A stretch of DNA of 42,882 bases from Actinomyces sp. (GCA_018375675.1 JAHACW010000016.1:1-42882), one strand, 5' to 3'; counted from the first letter of the stretch, positions 1-8,621 are shown. The notes: a model not told the origin generated them from the sequence alone. A program made the numbers and translations.

Positions 1-4
1 CGCC

Positions 5-134
5 GGTGTGGAGGGCGCCGGAGGGACCGGAGGGCACGGGCGGGCTTCGAGGCGCGGCGCCGAACGAAGTGAGGACGCCTAGCCTCGCGGGCGGCCGGGC
101 CCTCCGGCGCCCGGAACACCAGCGGCGCCACACG
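5..134. repeat. GC-rich foldback repeat, copy 1
   Basis: These 130 bp recur at 14660-14789 with a single visible difference (A at about 75 against T at about 14730). The ends form an inverted repeat: a left arm at about 5-30 and a right arm at about 95-120 share a perfect 13-bp core, GGGCGCCGGAGGG and its complement, so the unit can fold into a long hairpin. It lies downstream of the patatin gene on the minus strand and no coding is apparent. The segment upstream of copy 2 lies outside the window for copy 1. Confidence 0.85.
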
Positions 135-167
135 CAACGCCGCCAGAACGCGGACAGAAAGAATCCC

Positions 168-1100
168 CTACAGCCCCAGGAATGCCTTGATCGCGGGCAT
201 TTCGCGCACGGCCTGCACCAGGCCGGCACGGTAGGTCGCCTCGAGGCGTTCGCGCCGCGACTCGGTGTTGTTGATCCACAGGTTGTCGGGGGCGAACACG
301 TAGGCCTGACCTCGTTCCTCGAGGTCGAAGAGGAGGCGGCGTCCGGCGTTGTAGCGGTCGGGGCGCCGGGCCACGCCCTCGAACACGGACGGGAAAGAAC
401 GGTAGGCGGTGCGCAGAAGGGCGCCGACGCTGGCGGGCATGGGCCCCTTGACGTAGTCGCGGGGGCGAGTGAGGACAACGAGGAGTTTGCGGTAGCCCTC
501 GCGCAGGGGCTGGTCGAAGGGCAGGCCGCCGTTGGGGCCGAGCGCACCGTCGACGTAGGTGTCGCCGTCGATGTCGACGGGCGGCATGAGGATCGGCAGC
601 GTGGAGGAGGCTCGGATGATGGGTCCGAGCGTGTCCAGGGTGCTCATTTCCTCCTTGGAAAACCAGCGGACCTCACCACGCGACGCGTTGAAGGTCGCAA
701 CGCGCGTGGTCGCCGGGTTCGCCAGGAACGCGTCCATGTTGAAGGGCAGGGCGCCGTCGGGGTAGCAGATCTGCTGGTAGATGTACTCGGCGTTGAAGTA
801 GCCGTGCCCCTTGCGGAAGTGCTTGAGTCCGCCGAATTCGGGGTCTTCGACGAGGTCGACGAAGGTGTCGTGGGAGCGCTGAGCGTCGCGGGAGGTGAAG
901 TTGCACAGGTGGCTGGAGCCCGCGGAAACCCCGGAGATATGGGGGAAGTTGATGCCTTCGGCGATGAGTCGGCTGACGAGCGCGGCCGTGTAGGCGTTGC
1001 GCATGCCGCCGCCTTCGAACACGAGGGCGGTGTCGTCGATGGTGACCATCGTGGCGATGGATTCTTCGGGGGTCGGGTAGTGCTCTGGCGTTTCCTTCAC
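168..1100 (-). CDS. Patatin-like phospholipase (RssA/YjjU-type serine hydrolase)
   Basis: 310 residues. The family uses a Ser-Asp dyad to hydrolyse acyl ester bonds of lipids. Visible motifs are the Gly-rich oxyanion loop GGGMR at residues 30-34, the nucleophile elbow GVSAG with Ser59, and the Asp of the D-G pair at 184-185. There is no signal peptide, so it is probably cytosolic. The GTG start at 1100 is chosen because a TAGGGT box sits exactly 6 nt upstream, which suits a leaderless transcript; an internal ATG at residue 18 (MVTIDD) is the alternative. The substrate cannot be told from sequence. The gene is followed downstream by the GC-rich foldback repeat. Confidence 0.88.
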   Translation of the reverse strand: MKETPEHYPTPEESIATMVTIDDTALVFEGGGMRNAYTAALVSRLIAEGINFPHISGVSAGSSHLCNFTSRDAQRSHDTFVDLVEDPEFGGLKHFRKGHGYFNAEYIYQQICYPDGALPFNMDAFLANPATTRVATFNASRGEVRWFSKEEMSTLDTLGPIIRASSTLPILMPPVDIDGDTYVDGALGPNGGLPFDQPLREGYRKLLVVLTRPRDYVKGPMPASVGALLRTAYRSFPSVFEGVARRPDRYNAGRRLLFDLEERGQAYVFAPDNLWINNTESRRERLEATYRAGLVQAVREMPAIKAFLGL

Positions 1101-1112
1101 GTTTTGACCCTA
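1101..1112 (-). promoter_or_regulatory. Leaderless -10 box of the patatin gene
   Basis: On the minus strand TAGGGT (1107-1112) is followed by 6 nt and then the GTG start, the spacing expected if transcription begins at the start codon. No Shine-Dalgarno sequence is seen between them. Inferred from spacing only. Confidence 0.5.
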
Positions 1113-1128
1113 CCGCCGCGCACCGAAC

Positions 1129-1752
1129 CTACGCGCGCGTATGCCCGGTGAAGACCACGTAGTGGTAGAAGAAGAAGCGGAACGCGGTGCCCAGGGCGAA
1201 GCCGACGACGTAGACGGCGATGTTGTCGGCCAGCGCCGAGGTGTACCCCAGGATGTGGTGGGTGAACAGCAGGCAGAACTGGGAGATGCCGATGCCGCAG
1301 GCGTTCGCGAAGAAGAAGAGGATGGCCTCGCGCGTAGCGTTGTCCCGCGTGCGTCCGCGGTAGGTCCACAGGCGGTTGGCGATCCACGAGTACAGGGTCG
1401 CGGTCGCGGCGGCGATGAATTGCGCGGTGTTGGGGTGCCCGGCGAGGAAGCCGAGCGGCCCGTGCTGGAGCAGGTTGAACAGGCCGGCGTCGACGACGTA
1501 GGCGGTGGCTCCGACCATGCCGAATTGGATGAACTCGCGCACCCAGGCGAGGAGTCGCTGCGTGAGGCTCAGGGACGAGGCCGGGGCCGCTCCCCCGTCA
1601 ACCTGCCCTCTGGTCCGGGGCTGGGGACGAGGCGCGGACGGGTCCGCGAGCGCCGCGGGTTCGAGCGCGGCAGTGGTTCCGCGCGAGGGAGCTTGTTCGT
1701 CATTCACTCGTATAGTCTCGCACGGTCGCACCACTGTTTCGTGGATCCTCAT
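1129..1752 (-). CDS. GtrA family membrane protein
   Basis: 207 residues with a cytoplasmic N-terminal segment rich in Pro, Ala and Arg (about 1-75), then four hydrophobic segments typical of GtrA. The first begins near FGMVGATAYVVDAGLFN and the last ends near FRFFFYHYVVF. GtrA-type proteins are small membrane proteins linked to polyprenyl-phosphate-sugar transfer in cell-envelope glycosylation; no partner glycosyltransferase is adjacent, so the role stays general. The ATG at 1752 (MRIHE) has an AGGTGG ribosome site 8 nt upstream and is preferred over an internal GTG at 1707. The N-terminal linker encodes APASS through an exact copy of the dispersed 14-bp motif at 1574-1587. The gene is divergent from ptrB, with 28 bp between starts. 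Confidence 0.85.
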   Translation of the reverse strand: MRIHETVVRPCETIRVNDEQAPSRGTTAALEPAALADPSAPRPQPRTRGQVDGGAAPASSLSLTQRLLAWVREFIQFGMVGATAYVVDAGLFNLLQHGPLGFLAGHPNTAQFIAAATATLYSWIANRLWTYRGRTRDNATREAILFFFANACGIGISQFCLLFTHHILGYTSALADNIAVYVVGFALGTAFRFFFYHYVVFTGHTRA

Positions 1753-1767
1753 CAGTTGGCCCACCTC

Positions 1768-1780
1768 TAAGATGGTCCAC
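1768..1780 (+). promoter_or_regulatory. Leaderless -10 box of ptrB
   Basis: TAAGAT at 1768-1773 lies 7 nt before the ATG at 1781, and no Shine-Dalgarno sequence precedes that ATG. An in-frame ATG at 1772 overlaps the box, which argues for 1781 as the true start. No convincing -35 is seen. Confidence 0.45.
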
Positions 1781-4201
1781 ATGACTGACACGACCAAGCG
1801 TGAGGCGGCCAATGCCTCGTCGATGAACACTCCCCCGGTTGCCCCGAAGCGTTACGGGTACCGGGTGCGCGACCAGTTCGGGCAGCATTTTGATGACCCG
1901 TGGGATTGGTTGCGCGACGGCGAGGACCCCGAGGTCAGGGCTCATTTGGAGGCGGAGAACACGTGGGCGGACACGGTGACGGCGCCGACGCGCGAGGCGG
2001 CGGCGCGCCTCGTGGAGGAGGTCAAGGCTTCCACGGCGCTCACCGACGTGACGGTTCCGATCCGCGAGGGCGACTTCTGGTATTTCCGGCGTTTCGCGGA
2101 GGGCCAGTCGTACGCGACGCATCACCGCGCGCCGGTGGAGCGCGACGAGGCAGGCGCCCCGATTCCGCTCGTCCCCCGACCGGGCGTGCCAGCGCCGGGC
2201 GAGGAGCTCCTCGTCGATGAGAACGAGTGGGCGCGCGGGCAGGAGTTTTTCCGCCTGGCGGACATGTACCCCTCCCCGGATGGGCGCCTGATCGCGTGGG
2301 CGCGGGACACGAGCGGGGATGAGCGCTACACGTGGGTCGTGCAGGAGGCCTCGGGGCGCGTCATCGACGAGGCCGTGGTGGACGCAGGGTATGGCTTCGC
2401 GTGGGCGGATGATTCCGCTTCCTTTATCTACATGGGCGTGGACGACGCGTGGCGCGCGTGCGACGTGTGGTTGCACCGCGTGGGCACGCCGCGCGAGGCC
2501 GACGAGCTGCTGCTGGTCGAGCCGGACGAGGGTTTCGAAATGGGGTTCGCACCCTCGGGTTTCCCGGGGCACGTCGTCATTCATGCCTCGTCGTCGACGG
2601 CGGGCCGCGCGTGGCTGTGGCTGCCCGCCCACCCGTCCGTGCGCCCGCTGCCGCTGATGCCGGTGCGCCCGCGCACGCTGGTGTCGGCGGATTCGGCGGG
2701 CGACCGCCTGTTCATCGTGCATACGGGGTTGACGCAGGAGGGCTCGCTCGCGCAGGCGATGCTGCCCGCAGGGGGGTCGCCCGAGGCCTTGGCGCGCCTC
2801 GGCGTCACGTCCTCCTCCGCGTTCTCGCGGGATTCTCTGGTGGATCGCACGCCGGGCACTCCCCTGCCGGAGGACGAGCCCGCACCCCTCACGCCGTTTG
2901 AGTCCTGGGAGCCGCTGCGCAGCCCAGGCCCCGGCGAGCGCATCACCGACGTCGAGGCCCACGCGGACTACGTGGCGCTCTCGCTTCGTTCGGGCTCTCT
3001 GACGCAGGTCGACGTGTGGGATCGCCGCGAAGCCTCGCCCACGTGGCGGCGCGTGGAGGTGGACGCCCCGGTGCGTACGATCGCGACCGTGCCGACCCCG
3101 TGGAACGATCCGCTGCGCGTGGAGTTCCAGTCGCAGACCGTGCCACCCACAGTCGCAGAGGTTTCTCTGCCGAACCCGGCCCCGGCCTCGTCCCCCGAGG
3201 ACCCCGAAGGCGCGGCGCTGACCGTGCGGACCCTGCGCACCCGCGAGGCGCCCAGCTGGGACCCTGCCGAGTACGTCGAGGAGCGCGTGTGGGTGCTCGC
3301 GCGCGACGGCGCGACTCGCATCCCCGTCACCCTCATTCACCATCGCGACGCGCGCCCGGACGGCACGCACGCGGGCTGGCAGATCGGGTACGGCTCGTAC
3401 GAGGTCAGCTACGACCCCGAGTTCGAGACCCTGCGTCTGCCGATCCTGCGCCGCGTCGTCTACGCGATCGCGCACGTGCGCGGCGGCGGCGAGATGGGCC
3501 GCGCCTGGTACGAGGACGGCAAGGAGCTGGTCAAGGAGCACACGTTCACGGACTTCATCGACGTGGCCGACTGGCTGGTCGACTCCGGGTGGGTGGCGCC
3601 CGGCCGCCTGGTCGCGGAGGGCCGCAGCGCCGGTGGCCTGCTCATGGGCGCGGTCACCAACGCCGCCCCGGATCGTTTCCGCGCGATCCTGGCGGGCGTG
3701 CCCTTCGTGGACGCGCTCTCGACGATCCTGGACCCGACCCTGCCGCTCACCGTCGGCGAGTGGGAGGAGTGGGGCAACCCGCTGACCTCGCGCGCCGTGT
3801 TCGACGCGATGAGCCGCTACACGCCGTATGAGAACGTGCCCGACGGCGCGCTCCTGCCCGCGATCATGGCGACGACGTCGGTCAACGACACGCGCGTCGA
3901 GTTCGTCGAGCCCACCAAGTGGGTGCAACGCCTGCGCGAGGCCACCGGCCAGGTTCCCTCCACGGACGAGGCCGGGGCCGGGCAGCGCTGCAATTGCTGC
4001 GATTCGGTGGATGGCGAGGTGAGCGTGAGCGGGGAGGCCAGCCACGGCCTCGTCGCCGCGCGCGACCCGCTCGAGCGTCCGATCATCCTGCGCACCGAGA
4101 TGGTCGCCGGACACGCCGGCCCCTCCGGGCGCGAGGGCCGGTGGGCGGCGCGCTGCGAGGAGTTCGCCTTCGCGCTGGGCCAGGTGGGCGTCACGCTGTA
4201 A
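1781..4201 (+). CDS. ptrB: Oligopeptidase B (prolyl oligopeptidase family S9A)
   Basis: 806 residues. The family cleaves short peptides after Arg or Lys in the cytosol. It has an N-terminal beta-propeller (about 1-440) and a C-terminal alpha/beta hydrolase domain. Catalytic residues are Ser616 in GRSAGG, Asp703 in VNDTRV and His778 in GHAGPSGR; the upstream HVRGGGEMGRAWYEDGK is the family signature. Asp and His are 75 residues apart, against about 35 in the E. coli enzyme. The extra segment contains RCNCC and is encoded partly by an exact copy of the dispersed 14-bp motif (3965-3978, DEAGA). A second exact copy (3179-3192) encodes APASS in a propeller linker. There is no signal peptide. A strong hairpin terminator follows. 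Confidence 0.93.
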   Translation: MTDTTKREAANASSMNTPPVAPKRYGYRVRDQFGQHFDDPWDWLRDGEDPEVRAHLEAENTWADTVTAPTREAAARLVEEVKASTALTDVTVPIREGDFWYFRRFAEGQSYATHHRAPVERDEAGAPIPLVPRPGVPAPGEELLVDENEWARGQEFFRLADMYPSPDGRLIAWARDTSGDERYTWVVQEASGRVIDEAVVDAGYGFAWADDSASFIYMGVDDAWRACDVWLHRVGTPREADELLLVEPDEGFEMGFAPSGFPGHVVIHASSSTAGRAWLWLPAHPSVRPLPLMPVRPRTLVSADSAGDRLFIVHTGLTQEGSLAQAMLPAGGSPEALARLGVTSSSAFSRDSLVDRTPGTPLPEDEPAPLTPFESWEPLRSPGPGERITDVEAHADYVALSLRSGSLTQVDVWDRREASPTWRRVEVDAPVRTIATVPTPWNDPLRVEFQSQTVPPTVAEVSLPNPAPASSPEDPEGAALTVRTLRTREAPSWDPAEYVEERVWVLARDGATRIPVTLIHHRDARPDGTHAGWQIGYGSYEVSYDPEFETLRLPILRRVVYAIAHVRGGGEMGRAWYEDGKELVKEHTFTDFIDVADWLVDSGWVAPGRLVAEGRSAGGLLMGAVTNAAPDRFRAILAGVPFVDALSTILDPTLPLTVGEWEEWGNPLTSRAVFDAMSRYTPYENVPDGALLPAIMATTSVNDTRVEFVEPTKWVQRLREATGQVPSTDEAGAGQRCNCCDSVDGEVSVSGEASHGLVAARDPLERPIILRTEMVAGHAGPSGREGRWAARCEEFAFALGQVGVTL

Positions 4202-4206
4202 CAGGT

Positions 4207-4236
4207 GGGGGCGGTCTTCGTTGGAAGGCCGCCCCC
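4207..4236 (+). terminator. Hairpin terminator after ptrB
   Basis: GGGGGCGG (4207-4214) pairs with CCGCCCCC (4229-4236), and CTTC/GGAAG adds inner pairing. It starts 5 bp after the ptrB stop. There is no clear T tract, as is common in high-GC actinobacteria. Confidence 0.75.
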
Positions 4237-4278
4237 CTCGCGTTGCGCGACGATGCCGCGTTACTGCGCTGCACTGCG

Positions 4279-5622
4279 CTACTGCGCGCCGCCGTCCCAA
4301 CCGGGCCGCAGGGCGAAGGACTGGATGTCCAACGTCGGCGTCAACACGCCTTCCTTGAGGTAATACGCCAGGTCACGGGTCGTGAAGATGTCACGCCACT
4401 CGCCACCTTCCCAGGGCCTGTACGAGAGGGTGACGACACGGTCCTCTCGACGGTCCTGAAGCATGTAGACGCCCGTCTCGGTCACCTGGAAAACCGACAG
4501 GTACTCGCGCCACGGCACGTCGAGGGAGAACAGATGCCGGCCCTGGCCGCTCGACAGGTCGACGGCAAAAGCGTCCCCATCCGAGGAGACGAACCTGTAT
4601 TCGCTGCCCACGCGAATCGCCTCGTACTCGGAAACGCCCTGCTCATCATTCAACTCAAGGGGGTTCCCAGCCTCGTCGAGGACGGGAATGATCGAGCGCT
4701 CACCCGTTGACAGGTCCCACCGCTGAAGAACCAGCGTTCGCTGCCGCTCGCTCGTCGAACCATGGCTTGAGGCAGCGGCCTCGTCCGCCAGCACGCTGGG
4801 CATCGTGATGACGTCCCCTTCGCAGGCAAACATGTGCTGTCGCGAGTTCAAGCCGTCGATCATCGGCGCTACCGCGAGGACTGGAGGCTCCTCGCCGTCG
4901 TGGTCATTGAGCTGAACAACAGCCGTGAGGGTGGTCGGCGGCTTCTTGTTGCCCGATCGAGCAGCATACGCCGCGAACACTGTGGCACTGGCGACGCGAA
5001 ACTCCTTCGTGTCGGTGATCGCCAAGATCCGCGACCCACACTGCCCGACAGAGTCTTCTGTCTTGTCATTCTCGACGCTCGTCACACGTCCATCAACGTG
5101 GACGGTGTTAACCACATACCCAGACTCGTCACCATACACAACCGCGAGCGCGCCATCGGGCAGCGCATAGCGTTGACGCTCGAAGCTACGGTGGTAGCGT
5201 CGTTCGAATCCTTGCGTCCCCGCCTCCGTCGTGAGGAAGTCGTGAGAAGACGACCCGTAGAAGACACCCCGCTCATTCCACAGCACATCGCCGTGCCTCA
5301 CATTGTTCACGGAAACGACCTGCCCGCGCCCGTCGGCATCGAGAAGCACGATCCAGCCATCATAGTCGTTATACCGAAAATCATCGCCTAACGTGGACCA
5401 TCCGGACCCCAGGCGCACGGCAACGACCGCGTCACTCGTCGCGAGAAAACTAGCCGGTTTTCTGGTCAATCCCCCATGGAAAACGCAGCTCCAAGCCAGC
5501 GCAGCAACCGAGAGCACGACGACGAGGAGAGCCCATCGGCGGATACGCTTCGGCTTCTTCGCGTGGCCATGCTCCTGCTCGTCGGCCCCTGTCTCGTGCT
5601 GCTCATCGTTGCGTACACTCAT
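4279..5622 (-). CDS. Membrane-anchored envelope protein, paralogue of the upstream lipoprotein
   Basis: 447 residues, family not recognised. The N-terminal 25 residues are charged and followed by one hydrophobic segment (WALLVVVLSVAALAWSC), so the rest is probably extracytoplasmic. The Cys after AWS does not match a good lipobox, so a simple membrane anchor is likelier than lipid modification. It shares DAVVAVRL, GQCGSRIL, LTTE.G and the C-terminal FALRPGWDGGAQ with the neighbour at 5650-6996, so the pair arose by tandem duplication. The many short aromatic/Gly-Asp blocks suggest a beta-propeller, which is inference. The ATG at 5622 has GGAG 6 nt upstream and is preferred to a GTG at 5646. 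The 27-bp gap suggests co-transcription. Confidence 0.8.
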   Translation of the reverse strand: MSVRNDEQHETGADEQEHGHAKKPKRIRRWALLVVVLSVAALAWSCVFHGGLTRKPASFLATSDAVVAVRLGSGWSTLGDDFRYNDYDGWIVLLDADGRGQVVSVNNVRHGDVLWNERGVFYGSSSHDFLTTEAGTQGFERRYHRSFERQRYALPDGALAVVYGDESGYVVNTVHVDGRVTSVENDKTEDSVGQCGSRILAITDTKEFRVASATVFAAYAARSGNKKPPTTLTAVVQLNDHDGEEPPVLAVAPMIDGLNSRQHMFACEGDVITMPSVLADEAAASSHGSTSERQRTLVLQRWDLSTGERSIIPVLDEAGNPLELNDEQGVSEYEAIRVGSEYRFVSSDGDAFAVDLSSGQGRHLFSLDVPWREYLSVFQVTETGVYMLQDRREDRVVTLSYRPWEGGEWRDIFTTRDLAYYLKEGVLTPTLDIQSFALRPGWDGGAQ

Positions 5623-5649
5623 GGTCGTCTCCGTCCTCGGCTGCACGCG

Positions 5650-6996
5650 TTACTGCGCGCCGCCGTTCCACCCCGGACGCACCGCGAAGGACTGTACACC
5701 TCGCCGATGGCCCGAAAAAATATTGTTCGTCTTGATGTACTCCGCCAGCTTGTCCGTTGTGAACACCTCGCGTTTGTCTCCTCCGTCCCAGGGGTAGTAA
5801 GTGAGCGTGACATGATAGTCCCGCTCATTAACCTCAAGGAGGTAAATTCCGGTCTCGTTCAACTGGACTGAAGCATTGCCATCGGACGCGTTCCACGGGA
5901 TGGAAAAGAGGTGCTTGGCCCGGCCACTGACCAGATCGAGGGACCATACGCGACCGTCGTCACCAAGGAATCTGCGATCCTGTTCCCCCGGGAGCCCCTG
6001 AGAAGCGTGCATGCCGTGATCGCGATCCAGTTCAATGGCATTCCCGTCCTCATCGACTACGGGAATAATCGTGCGCTCCCCCGTCACCAGATCCCACCGT
6101 TGAAGTACAAAAGCGCCGCGCGTGGCATCCAGACTGCCGTCGGATACGGCGTCAGGATCGTACAGCTGTTTACTCGGCACCGTCATCACATCACGCTCGC
6201 ATGCCATGCCTCCCTCCCCCGGCGACAAGCCATCAACCAATGGCACGACCGCCAGCACCCGGGGAAGAGAACCCTCAGGATCGTCCAGTTGCACAAGAAC
6301 ATCCAGGGCCTCCGGGTAGTTGCCGCCGCCCGACTGGGCTGCATACGCCTCATAGGCCACCGATGCGATGTCTTCGGACCGCTTAGTGTTGGTCAGCTCC
6401 AGAATCCGCGAGCCGCACTGCCCGAGATATCCTTCGGTCCCCGAGGTCTCTCTACGATCAACACGGCCATCAGGCTGGATAATGTCGACGGCATATCCTG
6501 TGCTCAGCGGAGACGTGACAACTGCAATTCCCCCATCCGGGAGAGCAAAACGCCCTTCCTCCGCGAAAGGAAATCCCTGATGCGCGAACTCCTGCGCTCC
6601 CTCATCAGTCGTCAGATAATCGATATCTCGCGTGCCATAAGAAATCCCACGTTCAGTCCACAGGACGCGGCCCCTGTTCCACTCACCGATGCGAGCTGCT
6701 TCTACCTGTCCTTGCGCATCGACCAGCGCGATCACGTTGTCGCTGAGGGGCTTTTGGAGCCCCGACACGGAAGTTCCGGTACTCAACCGCACTGCGATAA
6801 CGGCATCTCCCGTGCTGAGATTCTTCACCGGCGTCCACTTCGGAGCGTCCTGAGACATGCAGCTCGACAGCAGCATGACGATCGACAGTGCGGCCGCGCC
6901 GATACCGGACCGGCGCACGCCCTTGCGGCTGAGCGATCCCTTGCGGTTCCTCGCGCGGGTGCCATCGCTGAGCGGCTCGTCAGTATGCGTCTTCAT
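5650..6996 (-). CDS. Lipoprotein, paralogue of the downstream gene
   Basis: 448 residues, family not recognised. A charged N-terminus rich in Arg and Lys is followed by a hydrophobic stretch ending in the lipobox LSSC (Cys near residue 47), so it is predicted to be a lipid-anchored surface protein. It aligns along its length with the protein at 4279-5622: DAVIAVRL, LTTDEGAQEF, GQCGSRIL and FAVRPGWNGGAQ at the C-terminus correspond to segments there. It is the first gene of the minus-strand pair. About 180 bp separate it from the divergent rnhA gene. Function unknown; a beta-propeller fold is only a guess. Confidence 0.82.
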   Translation of the reverse strand: MKTHTDEPLSDGTRARNRKGSLSRKGVRRSGIGAAALSIVMLLSSCMSQDAPKWTPVKNLSTGDAVIAVRLSTGTSVSGLQKPLSDNVIALVDAQGQVEAARIGEWNRGRVLWTERGISYGTRDIDYLTTDEGAQEFAHQGFPFAEEGRFALPDGGIAVVTSPLSTGYAVDIIQPDGRVDRRETSGTEGYLGQCGSRILELTNTKRSEDIASVAYEAYAAQSGGGNYPEALDVLVQLDDPEGSLPRVLAVVPLVDGLSPGEGGMACERDVMTVPSKQLYDPDAVSDGSLDATRGAFVLQRWDLVTGERTIIPVVDEDGNAIELDRDHGMHASQGLPGEQDRRFLGDDGRVWSLDLVSGRAKHLFSIPWNASDGNASVQLNETGIYLLEVNERDYHVTLTYYPWDGGDKREVFTTDKLAEYIKTNNIFSGHRRGVQSFAVRPGWNGGAQ

Positions 6997-7120
6997 CGTC
7001 CTGATCCGTTCTTATCACTGCGCTAAATGGCGCATCACGCGCCCACCCCCAGAGTCTAGGGCACGACACCAGGGCCACCCCATCCGAGGCCCCAGATACG
7101 GTGCGGGACAGCGACACCGC

Positions 7121-7134
7121 GCCCCGGCCTCGTC
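7121..7134 (-). repeat. Dispersed 14-bp motif, intergenic copy
   Basis: Exact GCCCCGGCCTCGTC, the reverse complement of GACGAGGCCGGGGC, alone between the divergent lipoprotein and rnhA genes. It is not part of an obvious terminator here. See the finding on the dispersed motif. Confidence 0.8.
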
Positions 7135-7162
7135 CCCCGCGAAGCGCTCAGCGACATGCCGA

Positions 7163-7174
7163 TAGGATGAGTGC
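7163..7174 (+). promoter_or_regulatory. Leaderless -10 box of rnhA
   Basis: TAGGAT (7163-7168) is followed by 6 nt and the ATG at 7175, matching the TANNNT spacing seen at several other genes in this window. No ribosome site is present. Confidence 0.5.
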
Positions 7175-8242
7175 ATGACGATTACGGCGGCGGCAGACGG
7201 TTCTTCCCTCGGCAATCCCGGGCCCGCGGGGTGGGCCTGGTACGTGGACGAGCACACGTGGGACGCGGGCGGTTGGCCGCAGGGCACCAACAACCTCGGT
7301 GAGCTGACCGCCATTCTGCGTCTGCTCGAGGCAACGGCCGAGAGCGGGGAAGAGCTGCACATCCTCGCCGACTCGCAGTACGCGATCAACGTCGTATCCA
7401 AGTGGCGACTCGGCTGGAAAAAGCGCGGCTGGACGAAGGCCGACAAGAAGCCAATCAAAAACCTGGAGCTCATCCAGGAGATCGACCGCGCCATGGAAGG
7501 GCGCCGCGTCACCTTCGAATGGGTCAAGGGCCACGCCGGGCACCGCATGAACGAACGAGCCGACGACCTCGCGCGCGCATGCGCCGAGGCCTACCAGGCT
7601 GGGCGCACGCCCGAGCCTGGCCCCGGGTTTGGGGGCGGCACGTCGCGCGGCACTGCATCGGCGAATCAGGCGTCCGGGGGCGCCGCCTCCGCGTCCGCGG
7701 CCGTTGAACCGCACGACACCGTGGAGCCTGGCGCGAGCACACCTGTTGGGCAGGAACCCAGCGAGGCCGACACGACCGCTGCTATGCCTACGTCACGCGG
7801 TGCCGCCGCAGACGAGGCCACCCCAACGACTTTCCGTTCGCATCCCAGCGTTTTCTCCACACCCGCCGAGTCGAGCGAACCCGCACAGGCGGCCCCAGCC
7901 TCGTCCGTGAGAGCGGCGACCACCGAGGACGCGATCGCCCGCGAGCGCGAATTCATCCTGGCGTGGACCGGCGGTGACGAGGAGGCGCTGGCGGCCATGA
8001 CCGACGAGCGGACGACGCGCATCTGGCCGGGCGGCGGTGCGACCACGACGCTGGCGGGACCCTCGCCCACCTCCCCGGCGATCGGCCGCATCGATGCGCA
8101 CGACCTGGGCGGGGCGTTCCTGACCCGCTACCGGGTGCGCTGGGAGGGCGGCGCCTCGCTGGAATCCAGCGTGTGGGCGCCCGCGACTTCTGGCGAGGCG
8201 CGCCTGATCATGGTGCACCACCAGTCGACGCTGATCGGCTAA
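7175..8242 (+). CDS. rnhA: RNase HI with a C-terminal NTF2-like domain
   Basis: 355 residues. Residues 1-140 are RNase HI, which cuts the RNA strand of RNA-DNA hybrids. The DEDD metal ligands are visible as Asp8 (ADGSS), Glu43 (GELTA), Asp66 (ADSQY) and Asp130 (NERADD), with KGHAGH just upstream of the last. Residues about 145-250 form a low-complexity Ala/Pro/Thr/Ser linker, whose AAPASS is encoded by a one-mismatch copy of the dispersed motif (7892-7905). Residues about 250-355 (EREFILAWTGGDEEAL through MVHHQSTLIG) look like a DUF4440/SnoaL-type NTF2-like domain. The role of that domain is unknown. It stands as a single gene, with repeat island 1 following. Confidence 0.88.
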   Translation: MTITAAADGSSLGNPGPAGWAWYVDEHTWDAGGWPQGTNNLGELTAILRLLEATAESGEELHILADSQYAINVVSKWRLGWKKRGWTKADKKPIKNLELIQEIDRAMEGRRVTFEWVKGHAGHRMNERADDLARACAEAYQAGRTPEPGPGFGGGTSRGTASANQASGGAASASAAVEPHDTVEPGASTPVGQEPSEADTTAAMPTSRGAAADEATPTTFRSHPSVFSTPAESSEPAQAAPASSVRAATTEDAIAREREFILAWTGGDEEALAAMTDERTTRIWPGGGATTTLAGPSPTSPAIGRIDAHDLGGAFLTRYRVRWEGGASLESSVWAPATSGEARLIMVHHQSTLIG

Positions 8243-8402
8243 AACGGGAAGTTCTGTCGCGGGTGGGCTCAGCTCGCGCAGTCTCAACTCTCACGCGCGC
8301 TCGATGCACCGGATCATCACGCGGGCCGCCGGGCCACGGCGCGGAGAGGTTGCATCTCGACAGCCAACCGCACGCGTCCCGGCCCAATCCAGCCCCTTAC
8401 GC

Positions 8403-8499
8403 GGATAGGTTGCGCACATGCGGATAGGTTATGCGCACGCGGATAGGTTATTAAGGTATCCGCATCCTCGTAACCTATCCACGTAGCCGTTTCCTATCC
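8403..8499. repeat. Array A1: 3 direct + 3 inverted units, 19-bp period
   Basis: GGATAGGTT starts at 8403, 8422 and 8441, exactly 19 bp apart. Inverted copies (TATCC) end at 8461, 8480 and 8499, again 19 bp apart. The whole array is a 97-bp dyad. The centre can pair as GCGGATA with TATCCGC. Array A2 at 32989-33085 has identical geometry with diverged spacers. Confidence 0.9.
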
Positions 8500-8536
8500 G
8501 TGAGCCCCAACACTCACCTGCGCAACACTGCACTAT

Positions 8537-8621
8537 TTAGGGAGCATTACACCAGTTAGGGAGCGTTACACCCCCTCGGAAGTGGTGTAATACCCCGCTA
8601 AGCGGTGTCACACCACTTAGG
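8537..8621. repeat. Array B1: 19-bp-period dyad array of a second sequence family
   Basis: TTAGGGAGC units start at 8537 and 8556, and a degenerate unit (CTCGGAAG) at 8575, all 19 bp apart; each full unit carries TTACACC. Inverted GGTGT units follow at 8584 and 8604. The centre pairs as TTACACC (8566-8572) with GGTGTAA (8584-8590). Array B2 is at 33162-33246. Confidence 0.8.

Noticed and set aside
1700..4300. Minus-strand open frame of 866 codons
   Set aside because: It is fully antisense to ptrB, whose catalytic motifs and start are clear; the composition is Arg/His rich, as in shadow frames.
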